In this document: positions 16,913 to 24,413 of the stretch, one piece after another
How positions within the stretch are numbered: the stretch's first letter is position 1
How the letters are laid out: every line of letters begins with the position of its first letter
DNA from: an uncultured Acetatifactor sp.
Lineage (GTDB): Bacteria > Bacillota > Clostridia > Lachnospirales > Lachnospiraceae
DNA: 56,248 nt
Direction: 5' to 3'
Assembly: GCA_944384205.1 (NCBI GenBank)
Contig: CALWSL010000019.1
Coordinates: forward strand, 1 to 56,248
Program-made: the position numbers and the translations under genes
The notes under the pieces: generated by a model
What the model saw: only the letters and a program-made list of their open reading frames with translations
Databases searched by the model: none
What the model was told of the DNA's origin: nothing

Positions 16913-18025
16913 ATGGCAAGTTTATCTTTAAAGAATATCTGCAAAGTATATCCTAACGGTTTTGAAGCGGTTAAAGACTTTAGCCTTGAGATTGCAGATC
17001 AGGAGTTTATTATTTTCGTAGGACCTTCCGGTTGTGGTAAATCTACTACCCTTCGTATGATTGCCGGTTTGGAAGATATTTCTTCCGGTGAGTTGAAGAT
17101 TGGTGACAGAGTTGTCAACGATGTAGAGCCTAAGGACAGAGACATCGCAATGGTATTCCAGAACTATGCGCTGTATCCTCATATGTCCGTATATGACAAC
17201 ATGGCATTCGGTTTGAAATTAAGAAAGGTACCGAAGGATGAAATCGATAAGATGGTTAAGGAAGCAGCTAAGATTCTTGACTTGACTCCGTTGCTTGACC
17301 GTAAGCCCAAGGCTCTGTCCGGTGGTCAGAGACAGCGTGTTGCAATGGGTCGTGCTATCGTTCGTAATCCTAAGGTATTCCTTATGGATGAGCCTCTGTC
17401 CAACTTGGATGCTAAACTGCGTGTACAGATGCGTATTGAGATTGCAAAATTACACCAGAGATTGGGTACTACCATTATTTACGTTACACATGACCAGACC
17501 GAGGCTATGACTCTTGGTACCAGAATCGTAGTTATGAAGGATGGCGTTATCCAGCAGGTTGATACTCCTCAGAATTTGTATGAGAAACCTCAGAACCTGT
17601 TTGTAGCAGGATTCATGGGTTCCCCTCAGATGAACTTCTTAGACGCTACCGTTAAGGTGACAGGAGATGTTGCTAATCTGGAAATTGCCGGTCAGAGCAT
17701 TCCTCTGCCTCCTGCAAAATCCAAAAAGCTGATTGACGGCGGTTATGACGGAAAGGTTGTTACATTCGGTATTCGTCCTGAGGACGTATATGATTCCGAA
17801 ATGTACATAGAGACTTCTCCTCAGAGCGTATTCGAGTCCACCGTTAAAGTTTACGAGCTGCTTGGTGCAGAAGTTTACTTATACTTCGATTTAGACGAGT
17901 TTGCTATGACTGCAAGAGTAGACTCCCGTACAAATGCGAGACCTGGCGATACCGTTAAGTTTGCTCTTGATGTTGAGAAGATTCATGTATTTGATAAAGA
18001 GACCGAACAGGTTATCACGAACTAA
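16913..18025 (+). CDS. Sugar ABC transporter ATP-binding protein (MsmK/UgpC type)
   Basis: This is a 370-residue CUT1-family ATPase. ATG 16913 is chosen for the AAAGGAG at 16897-16903. Walker A is GPSGCGKST, the Q-loop lies in MVFQNYALYPHMSVYDNMAFGL, the signature is LSGGQRQRV, Walker B is VFLMDEPLSNLD, and the H-loop is in YVTHDQTEAMTL; C-terminal TOBE/MOI domains follow. No permease or binding protein is adjacent. It is probably a shared ATPase energising several sugar transporters, as MsmX/MsmK do in other Firmicutes. Codon use looks adapted to high expression. Confidence 0.92.
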   Translation: MASLSLKNICKVYPNGFEAVKDFSLEIADQEFIIFVGPSGCGKSTTLRMIAGLEDISSGELKIGDRVVNDVEPKDRDIAMVFQNYALYPHMSVYDNMAFGLKLRKVPKDEIDKMVKEAAKILDLTPLLDRKPKALSGGQRQRVAMGRAIVRNPKVFLMDEPLSNLDAKLRVQMRIEIAKLHQRLGTTIIYVTHDQTEAMTLGTRIVVMKDGVIQQVDTPQNLYEKPQNLFVAGFMGSPQMNFLDATVKVTGDVANLEIAGQSIPLPPAKSKKLIDGGYDGKVVTFGIRPEDVYDSEMYIETSPQSVFESTVKVYELLGAEVYLYFDLDEFAMTARVDSRTNARPGDTVKFALDVEKIHVFDKETEQVITN

Positions 18026-18038
18026 TAAAGACTTTCAG

Positions 18039-18065
18039 GGGGTGCTGGAAACAGCACCCCGTTTT
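18039..18065 (+). terminator. Terminator after the sugar-ABC ATPase gene
   Basis: An 8-bp GC-rich stem (GGGGTGCT 18039-18046, AGCACCCC 18053-18060) is followed by GTTTT. The CdaR-like gene begins 35 bases beyond, so partial readthrough or an unseen promoter must serve it. Confidence 0.75.
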
Positions 18066-18099
18066 ATGTATACAGCGTGATGTTTGGAAAGGGTAAGAT

Positions 18100-19188
18100 A
18101 TGATTTCAAGTCAGACAATTCAAGTTAGTCTTGATGAATTAAAAGCAATTACAAAGGTGGATTTAGGCGTGTACGACCTGACAGGAATGGTGGTAGCCAC
18201 AACCATGGCACAAAATGACATTGCAGGAAATCTGATTCAGGGATTTGCAGAGTCCCCTGCAGATAGTCAGGTAATCGGTGCGTACCATCTTTTGAAGATT
18301 TTAGATGAAGGGGAAGTGTTGTATATACTGGTAGCAAGAGGAATGAGCGACGACGTATATATGGTGGGCAAGATTGCAGTTTGCCAGATTCAGAATCTTG
18401 TCATCGCCTATAAGGAAAGATTTGATCGCAATAACTTTTTCCAAAATCTGCTGTTGGATAATCTGTTATTGGTGGATATCTATAACAGAGCAAAAAAGCT
18501 TCATATTGAAGCATCCGTTCCAAGGGCTGTATTTCTTGTAGAAACCAAAGCTGAGAAGGACGGCATTATTACAGAAATTCTAAAGGGAATGTTTTCGCCG
18601 CAGACTGGCGATTATATTACCGCTGTGGATGAGAGCAATGTCATTCTGATTAAGTCTTTGGAGGCTGATGCCTCTCCGGAGGCAATGGAGAGTGTGGCTC
18701 AGACCATTGTCTCTATGATGAATGCGGAAGCAATGACCAATGTAAGAGTCGCCTATGGTACAGTGGTTCAGGAATTGAAGGATGTTTCCAAATCATATAA
18801 AGAGGCAAAGATGGCGCTGGATGTAGGTAAGATTTTCTACGCGGAAAAAAATGTTGCAGCCTACGGTGCGTTGGGTATCGGTCGTCTGATTTATCAACTG
18901 CCGGTTAATCTCTGCAGAATTTTTATTGAGGAAATCTTTGGTGATAATGTTCCCATGGATTTAGACGAGGAAACCATGAATACTCTGAATAAGTTTTTTG
19001 AGAATAACCTGAACGTGTCTGAGACTTCAAGACAGTTATTTGTGCATAGAAATACGCTGGTGTACCGTATTGAAAAGATTCAGAGAAGCACCGGTCTGGA
19101 CCTTCGCTGTTTTGACGATGCTCTGACCTTTAAGATTGCGCTTATGGTTGTGAATTATATGAAGTATCTGGATAATTCAGAATATTAA
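18100..19188 (+). CDS. CdaR/PucR-like transcriptional regulator
   Basis: This 362-residue regulator has a sugar-diacid-recognition-like N-terminal sensor (MISSQTIQVSLDELKAITKVDLGVYDLTGMVVATT), a central GGDEF-like CdaR fold, and a C-terminal PucR-type helix-turn-helix (NKFFENNLNVSETSRQLFVHRNTLVYRIEKIQRSTGLDL). Relatives activate genes for glycerate/sugar acid use or purine catabolism. Position straight after the shared sugar ATPase suggests control of carbohydrate uptake, which is inference. It is followed by an 18-bp hairpin that also contains the next gene's ribosome site. Confidence 0.85.
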   Translation: MISSQTIQVSLDELKAITKVDLGVYDLTGMVVATTMAQNDIAGNLIQGFAESPADSQVIGAYHLLKILDEGEVLYILVARGMSDDVYMVGKIAVCQIQNLVIAYKERFDRNNFFQNLLLDNLLLVDIYNRAKKLHIEASVPRAVFLVETKAEKDGIITEILKGMFSPQTGDYITAVDESNVILIKSLEADASPEAMESVAQTIVSMMNAEAMTNVRVAYGTVVQELKDVSKSYKEAKMALDVGKIFYAEKNVAAYGALGIGRLIYQLPVNLCRIFIEEIFGDNVPMDLDEETMNTLNKFFENNLNVSETSRQLFVHRNTLVYRIEKIQRSTGLDLRCFDDALTFKIALMVVNYMKYLDNSEY

Positions 19189-19255
19189 ATGGTCTGAAAA
19201 TATTTAGCGGCGACTTAATTTATCAATTTGGCAATAACAGGAATAAGTATCGTAT

Positions 19256-19323
19256 CCCTCTGAATATACTGAATGAGAGACAACTTTATTTTGCTAAATT
19301 TCAGTATATTCAGGGGGATTTTT
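19256..19323 (+). promoter_or_regulatory. Terminator-like hairpin whose 3' arm contains the next gene's ribosome site
   Basis: Arms 19256-19273 and 19300-19317 pair over 18 bp with a single G-U, enclosing 26 bases, and are followed by ATTTTT. The AGGGGGA ribosome site of the next gene (about 19312-19318) lies in the 3' arm. The structure may both end the upstream transcript and shield translation of ATG 19324. Confidence 0.75.
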
Positions 19324-20295
19324 ATGTTCTATGACAGGAGAATTAAATATTTGGATTATCTGGTAAAAGGCGAGCGCTGTGGGAATGCCGGTTTTATCAA
19401 GTTCGAGGTGCGTGATACGGTATGCAACATCACTATTAATGTAAATGGTCTCAGGACAACGGATTCTCTCTCAGTGAAGGTCTGGCTGGTCGGTGCAGGG
19501 CAGGAACGGGAGTTGTGTATTCTGGAGCTGTTGCAGGGCAAGGGTATGATGCAGCTTTTAAGGCAGAACGCGAAAAACCTTGGCAGTACGGGGATTGCTT
19601 ATGAAAATCTTGAGGCGGTCAGAATTCCTGTCTCGGCGGAACGGGAAATAATAGGTGTAATTGGGACAGTAGAATCTGTCGGACAAGTTGACAGGGAAGA
19701 GGTTCCAATTTACACGGCAGTGCCGGCGGAGGTGACTGCAGCTGCAGAGCCGGAAACGGAAGTTGTACCGGAAGAGTTGATTGTACATATCCAAGAGGAT
19801 TCAATAAATGAGCAGTCCGTTTCGCTGATTGAAAGAGATGAGAAAACGGAGAAACCGACTGCACCTGCTGAAAGGGAGGCGCCAGTCAGGCAGCCGGAAG
19901 AATGTAAGGAGCCTGCTGTTTATAAAGAGAAAAAAATTCCTCTATGTGATAATAAATGGAAACAGTTGTGGGAAATCTATCCGCACATTACACCCTTTCG
20001 GGATGAACGGGAATATCTTTCTGTCGGACCAAATGATTTTGTGATATTGCCGGAAAAATATTTCCGAATGGCAAACAACAGCTTTTTGCTCCACGGTTAC
20101 TATAATTATAAGCATCTGGTATTAAAAAAGCTGGAGTATCGCGGGGAAACGAGATACTACATAGGAGTGCCGGGCAATTTCTATGACAGAGAAAAACAGG
20201 TGGCATTAATGTTTGGGTTTGAAAGCTTTGAAAGTCTGGAAGAGCCTGCAGGTATAGGGGATTACGGCTATTATCTGATGCGTATTGAACTGTGA
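19324..20295 (+). CDS. DUF6128-like protein of unknown function
   Basis: This 323-residue protein has two conserved-looking ends joined by a charged, Glu/Pro-rich linker. The N-terminal part (1-130) is beta-rich (GFIKFEVRDTVCNITINVNGL). The linker spans about 140-215. The C-terminal part (KWKQLWEIYPHITPFRDEREYLSVGPNDFVILPEKYFRMANNSFLLHGYYNYKHLVL, cited in pieces) resembles the DUF6128 domain of clostridia. I choose ATG 19324, with AGGGGGA upstream; ATG 19273 is in frame but lies in the hairpin arm. No signal peptide or catalytic motif is visible. Confidence 0.7.
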   Translation: MFYDRRIKYLDYLVKGERCGNAGFIKFEVRDTVCNITINVNGLRTTDSLSVKVWLVGAGQERELCILELLQGKGMMQLLRQNAKNLGSTGIAYENLEAVRIPVSAEREIIGVIGTVESVGQVDREEVPIYTAVPAEVTAAAEPETEVVPEELIVHIQEDSINEQSVSLIERDEKTEKPTAPAEREAPVRQPEECKEPAVYKEKKIPLCDNKWKQLWEIYPHITPFRDEREYLSVGPNDFVILPEKYFRMANNSFLLHGYYNYKHLVLKKLEYRGETRYYIGVPGNFYDREKQVALMFGFESFESLEEPAGIGDYGYYLMRIEL

Positions 20296-20328
20296 AAGGC
20301 ATATGCGCCTCATTGCTGTGATGCCGTT

Positions 20329-21264
20329 TTACAGCAGTCCTTCATAATGAAACGACGGAATAAAGCTTTCGTCAGCCGTTTCGCCTTCCTGATAGAAGCC
20401 GCCCTCAATGCCGATTTTTTCCGCAAAATATAAAACACGTTCATATTCTTCGGCAGATACTTTCCGGTTTAGAAAAGGAATATCTGCCACATGGGGCAGC
20501 GGCGTATATTGGTTCATAATACTGACATAGATGTCGTTTCCGTAGGTATCGTGGAGATAACGGAGGATTTTCTTGGAATCCTTTGTCTGACCGGGTAAAA
20601 GCAAATGACGCACAATCATGCCTTTTGTCATGATTCCGGCGCTGTCGAATTGGGCGGTTCCCACTTGACGGAACATTTCAGAAATAGCGGCGGACGCTTT
20701 TTCAAAATAGTCGGAGGCGTGAGAATATTTTAAACTCAGTTCGGAAGAAAAATATTTTAAGTCAGGGAGATAGATGTCAATTAGTCCGTCCAGCAGACGC
20801 AGGGAGGACGCTTCTTCATAGCTTCCGGTATTATAGACGATGGGCAGGACTAAGCCCATCGTTTTTGCCTTTTGAATGGCGGCGCATATCTGTGGAATAA
20901 AATGAGTGGGCGTAACCAGATTAATGTTATGGGCGCCCGCATCCTGTAATTCCAGAAAAATATCTGCCAGACGGTTAAGAGAAATCTGTTTTCCTCTTTC
21001 GCCCAGTGCAATATCGTGATTTTGACAGAACAGACAGCGCAAACTGCAGCCTGAGAAGAACACCGTTCCGGAGCCTTTGGTGCCGGAAATACAAGGCTCC
21101 TCCCAAAAGTGCAAAGCTGCTCTTGCGGCTGTCAGTTCCCCGGTCTGTCCACAGAAACCAACCTGTCCGGCTCTGCGATTGACATGACATGCTCTGGGGC
21201 AGATTGAACAATCCTCCATATAAAGTTGTAGCTGACTGTCGGTTATAGGATGGGTATTGTTCAT
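20329..21264 (-). CDS. Radical-SAM protein, pyruvate formate-lyase-activating-enzyme-like
   Basis: This is a 311-residue radical SAM protein of the PflA-like group (YgkA/AmmeMemoRadiSam-neighbour type). The cluster-binding CxxxCxxC is CSLRCLFC (C73, C77, C80). An upstream cysteine set (CSICPRACHVNRRAGQVGFCG, residues 19-39) could hold an auxiliary site. GTVFFSGC and VLPIVYNTGSYE are typical of this family. It is likely a cytoplasmic SAM-cleaving enzyme; substrate unknown, and no glycyl-radical enzyme is nearby. It lies about 30 bases downstream of the SRP RNA on the same strand, so some transcription may read in from there. Confidence 0.87.
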   Translation of the reverse strand: MNNTHPITDSQLQLYMEDCSICPRACHVNRRAGQVGFCGQTGELTAARAALHFWEEPCISGTKGSGTVFFSGCSLRCLFCQNHDIALGERGKQISLNRLADIFLELQDAGAHNINLVTPTHFIPQICAAIQKAKTMGLVLPIVYNTGSYEEASSLRLLDGLIDIYLPDLKYFSSELSLKYSHASDYFEKASAAISEMFRQVGTAQFDSAGIMTKGMIVRHLLLPGQTKDSKKILRYLHDTYGNDIYVSIMNQYTPLPHVADIPFLNRKVSAEEYERVLYFAEKIGIEGGFYQEGETADESFIPSFHYEGLL

Positions 21265-21295
21265 TTGTTTTGATTTCCCTCATGTCCAACTGAAA

Positions 21296-21467
21296 TACAA
21301 ATACCGTACACCCGGGCTTCGACGGCAACTCCACCCAGTTTACTCACGGCACATGAAAGGTTCTGCTTAGTGCTGCTTTGTTCCCAACCTGACACGGTTC
21401 GCAGATTCTCATTGCGTGAGACCGAGTTTCAACGTTGCCGCCAAAGGAATCCCGAAATGTACGGCTC
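21296..21467 (-). ncRNA. ffs: Signal recognition particle RNA (scRNA/4.5S-like)
   Basis: On the minus strand the conserved helix-8 region is clear: GTGTCAGGTTGGGAAC, then AAAGCAGCACTAAGC, followed by GAACC and CATGTGCCG, in the order found in clostridial SRP RNAs. The GGAA tetraloop lies near 21380-21384. The ends pair: CCGTACA (minus 21464-21458) with TGTACGG (minus 21310-21304), and GGCAAC (minus 21438-21433) with GTTGCC. The predicted RNA is about 170 bases and lacks room for the Alu domain present in roughly 265-base homologues. It binds Ffh for membrane targeting. Ends are estimated from the promoter and the closing helix. Confidence 0.88.
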
Positions 21468-21471
21468 TATT

Positions 21472-21500
21472 AGTTTATCGGTTTCAGAGGAATTTGTCAA
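21472..21500 (-). promoter_or_regulatory. SRP RNA promoter
   Basis: TTGACA (minus, 21500-21495), a 17-base spacer and TAAACT (21477-21472) place the start at about 21466, matching the predicted 5' end of the RNA. The -35 lies inside the last codons of the Rpn gene. Confidence 0.85.
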
Positions 21501-22497
21501 GGGGGAGCTTCCTTCTAAGTGTATCAATCGTCTCCTGTGGACATTCTGCTATCGCCTTGATGTCGTCATCAGACATTCCGCGTTTTATCATATTTTTGAC
21601 GATTTGGGAGGTTTTTTCTTCGATACCCTCTTTAATGCCCTCTTTAATCCCTGCTTCCATTCCGGCTTCCCAATTATCTGCAAACAATTCCTCTAATGCC
21701 TGACACATATTGTATTCCTCTCTTTCGTCTGTTTTTTTCATATATTTTATTCTGTCCTCCCAAAGTTTCGGGGCATTTAACAGCACAGATAAGACTTCCA
21801 GACTATCCGCATCCATATGCTGATATTCGGTTCGGCTCTCTATCAGTTCCCACAATTTGACCTTGTCTTGGCGGTACTGCAGCAGCTCAAACACCTGTCT
21901 TAATTCCGTATGAAATACGCTGAAATCCGTTTCCTCATTGATGCAGTACAGATGAAAGCGATAATCGGCAAAAAGGCTTTGCAGGAATGAGCCATCTTCA
22001 TCAAACTGCATCATATCCTTCAGGGTTCTGGGACCATCCCAGATATCCTCGCCATGGTAAAGACATAAGGTAGAGGCGGGTATCAGTCTGTCGTTTTTCT
22101 TAATGCCACATGCTTTTTCCGCCCAGTCTGCATAATTATTTTCAATTGCATTTTTGTCTCGCAGGGCGTTCAGTTGCTTTCCGTATTCCATTGTGTCATA
22201 CTGCATACAGCGGAACGGCATAGAATAGTTCACGGTATACTGGCTTTCCACTCCCAGAATACACAGGTCCTTTCCTTTGTTCAGTGCCATCTTGATGTCA
22301 CGGATACGCTCGAGGCGTTCTCCGCGTTCCCCTGTTTCGGGATTGCTGGCCTCCGGTTCCTCGTAGACTTCGGAAGCATCTGTCAGCTCCTCTGCCTTTA
22401 TCCGTTGTTTCCCGTGAAAATGCACTCCGTTGTATAAATCCGCAAACCTTCTTTTATTGCGCAGATAGTGGTTTATGGCTATGTTTGGTTTCCCCAT
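21484..22497 (-). CDS. Rpn-family PD-(D/E)XK nuclease / putative transposase
   Basis: This 337-residue protein is of the Rpn/Transposase_31-like type abundant in Lachnospiraceae. The N-terminal nuclease domain shows FADLYNGVHFHGKQ, IRDIKMALN and CILGVESQYTVNYSMPFRCMQYD, the last holding the E-x-Q catalytic pattern. A helical middle follows, then a tail of short acidic-glycine repeats (EAGIKEG units) and a final helix pair (KRGMSDDDIKAIAECPQETI). ATG 22497 is chosen for the GGAGG upstream. Rpn proteins of Escherichia coli stimulate RecA-independent recombination; here the role is inferred. Its 3' end supplies the SRP promoter's -35. Confidence 0.8.
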   Translation of the reverse strand: MGKPNIAINHYLRNKRRFADLYNGVHFHGKQRIKAEELTDASEVYEEPEASNPETGERGERLERIRDIKMALNKGKDLCILGVESQYTVNYSMPFRCMQYDTMEYGKQLNALRDKNAIENNYADWAEKACGIKKNDRLIPASTLCLYHGEDIWDGPRTLKDMMQFDEDGSFLQSLFADYRFHLYCINEETDFSVFHTELRQVFELLQYRQDKVKLWELIESRTEYQHMDADSLEVLSVLLNAPKLWEDRIKYMKKTDEREEYNMCQALEELFADNWEAGMEAGIKEGIKEGIEEKTSQIVKNMIKRGMSDDDIKAIAECPQETIDTLRRKLPLDKFL

Positions 22498-22630
22498 GAA
22501 AATCCCTCCTTTGTACAGCAAAGAGGTACATGGGATACGTCTCTGCCATCTTAAATTAAGTCTGAGTATAATGGCAGATACTGCCGGAATGTGCGAAATG
22601 CACGTTTCTTTGATTACTCTTGTTGAATTA

Positions 22631-22659
22631 AGTGTATATTTTCCGGGCGCGTTTGTCAA
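22631..22659 (-). promoter_or_regulatory. Promoter of the Rpn nuclease gene
   Basis: TTGACA (minus, 22659-22654), a 17-base spacer and TACACT (22636-22631). The leader of about 125 bases can form a hairpin (TCTGCCAT/ATGGCAGA, 22541-22579) and a short GTGC/GCAC loop at 22591-22603. Confidence 0.65.
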
Positions 22660-22725
22660 GAGAAAATTTATTTTATGCTCTCCTTTTGAGCGAGTGAGAA
22701 TATCGCTTGTATTCTGTATTGTAGC

Positions 22726-22754
22726 TTGTCAAATAACAATGCTTATGGTATAAT
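22726..22754 (+). promoter_or_regulatory. Promoter of the secreted-protein/lipoprotein operon
   Basis: TTGTCA (22726-22731), a 17-base spacer and TATAAT (22749-22754). It is divergent from the Rpn promoter and about 105 bases upstream of the first gene. Confidence 0.75.
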
Positions 22755-22858
22755 ATAACAATAAAAAAAGATAATACAATAATATACAACAATATTTATG
22801 CGTTCAAAAGAATGGGGATATGATTTACACTTATTTTGGAAAAAACCGGAGGTAGAGT

Positions 22859-23167
22859 ATGAGCAAAATAAAAATTGTTGCAATGATGTGTGTCATGGCA
22901 TTAGTGGTTGGAGTATTGGGACCGGTACAGACAGTGAGCGCGGCATGCGCAACGCATAGTGATTATAAAGATCGTGTGATAGGAAATTATACTCCTACTT
23001 ATTCTACACATAACGTTAATACAGGATATTATGTGGATGGTTCACCAATTTATCAGGTATGTACTATAACAACGACGTATATTATACATGGAATTTACTG
23101 CGGAGTATGCGGTAAGCAAATGTCAACTTATACGCAAACAGTACAGCATCATTCCTTAAGTCATTAA
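22859..23167 (+). CDS. Small secreted cysteine/histidine-containing protein
   Basis: This 102-residue protein starts with a clear Sec signal peptide (KIKIVAMMCVMALVVGVLGP, cleavage probable after VSA). The mature part of about 72 residues has cysteines at the start (ACATH), in the middle (QVCTI) and as CGVCG, with a histidine-rich end (QHHSLSH). The CxxC plus Cys/His pattern could hold zinc or disulphides. I recognise no named family. A GGAGG ribosome site precedes ATG 22859. It heads a three-gene unit with two lipoproteins, and 14-base inverted copies flank the gene. Confidence 0.72.
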   Translation: MSKIKIVAMMCVMALVVGVLGPVQTVSAACATHSDYKDRVIGNYTPTYSTHNVNTGYYVDGSPIYQVCTITTTYIIHGIYCGVCGKQMSTYTQTVQHHSLSH

Positions 23168-23180
23168 TGTACTGTTAAAC

Positions 23181-23200
23181 AAAAGAATCCCCATTCTTTT
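23181..23200 (+). terminator. Short palindromic hairpin after the small secreted protein
   Basis: AAAAGAAT and ATTCTTTT pair around a CCCC loop. Half of it (23188-23201) is an inverted copy of 22805-22818 in the leader, so the two ends of the small-gene mRNA could pair. Confidence 0.5.
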
Positions 23201-23231
23201 GATATATAAATAATTTGATGGAGGAGATGCT

Positions 23232-24413
23232 ATGCGAAGGAGAATAAGCGCATTGATGATGTGCTTTATTTTGCTATTACTAACAGCGTGTGGAAGTGCA
23301 GTAAATGGGGAGCAAAAAGAAGATACGGTCAGCAAACTTACAGGTTACGCATGGGGAGAACTGCAGCAAAACGGACAGGATGATGCTGTCTATTGTAACT
23401 TGCCGGAAAATGTAAACGGTCTGGATACCGTACTGCCTCTTTGCTATGACCCTGTTTACGATATCTTATATTATGTAAATTATGGTGAGGATTTTTTTAT
23501 ATATGGGTGTAAGGATGGCAAAACAGAGAGAATAGCGGATATTCCGGCAAAACGCCTGTTTTGCAGAAACGGCAGTCTGTACTTTATGGTGGAATCCTAC
23601 GATGGATATTCTTTAAATGGATTTTCAGAAGGAGATATTTTAGAGTATCAGCCGGTAACAGGGCAGGTGACTGCAATTGTTGAAGATCAGGCTTCTTCAA
23701 TGATTGTTTATCAGGATGGAATCTATTATTCAAAGGATTCTATGAAAAATATTGGACATAATTCCTTTATCATGGAAAGGGAATTGAAATATTATTCTTT
23801 TGAGGACGGCAGCAGTAAGGCTCTTTCCGGGACGGATGGCGTTGAGCGGACATTATACCGCTGCGGAGAGGACTTTCTTTTTTATATTGTGGAACCGTAC
23901 CAGGGGACGGATGAAGAGATTCTCAAGCTGGCAGGGGACGAAGAAATAACGATGACTACCGGAATGAAATTAGTGAATCCGGAGACATCGGAAGAAGAGT
24001 ATTTGGATCATCTTCTGGTGTTAAATAATTTTTATACTACCGGGTCGGAGATTTACTACGCCGAGAATTTTGAAACTTATACGGAATTTGCAATCTATAA
24101 TATAGAGCAAAAGACAGAGAAGAGGTATCCGTTAAGCAAGTTGGCACAAGGAGCATATATTGTCTTTGACAACAATGTCTATTTCAGCACTCTGCAAAAG
24201 CTGGATTTGGAAAGCGGTATGGAGACAGTACTTTCTATGGAAGAAATGTGCAGTATTTTGGAATGGTATACGGATGGAGTGAATTTGTACGGTTTGTGCA
24301 ACATAGATCAGGAAAATGCAGTACAGCTTCGGAAAATAGAGATACAGGGCGGTGCGATTTACACCGTTCCGCTGACAGGGGAGAACGGAAATGCGGAAGT
24401 ATCGAATCAATAG
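23232..24413 (+). CDS. Lipoprotein with beta-propeller-like repeats
   Basis: This is a 393-residue predicted lipoprotein: signal peptide with lipobox LLTACGS, so the mature protein is anchored by the lipidated Cys at residue 20. The rest consists of repeated blocks of alternating strands with aromatic YY/G motifs (YDILYYVNYGEDFFIYG, SMIVYQDGIYYSKDS, GSEIYYAENF, NNVYFSTLQKLDL), like DUF5050-type propellers. No enzyme motif is seen; binding of a ligand or wall component outside the membrane is plausible. It overlaps the next gene by 23 bases, which suggests coupling. Confidence 0.72.
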   Translation: MRRRISALMMCFILLLLTACGSAVNGEQKEDTVSKLTGYAWGELQQNGQDDAVYCNLPENVNGLDTVLPLCYDPVYDILYYVNYGEDFFIYGCKDGKTERIADIPAKRLFCRNGSLYFMVESYDGYSLNGFSEGDILEYQPVTGQVTAIVEDQASSMIVYQDGIYYSKDSMKNIGHNSFIMERELKYYSFEDGSSKALSGTDGVERTLYRCGEDFLFYIVEPYQGTDEEILKLAGDEEITMTTGMKLVNPETSEEEYLDHLLVLNNFYTTGSEIYYAENFETYTEFAIYNIEQKTEKRYPLSKLAQGAYIVFDNNVYFSTLQKLDLESGMETVLSMEEMCSILEWYTDGVNLYGLCNIDQENAVQLRKIEIQGGAIYTVPLTGENGNAEVSNQ

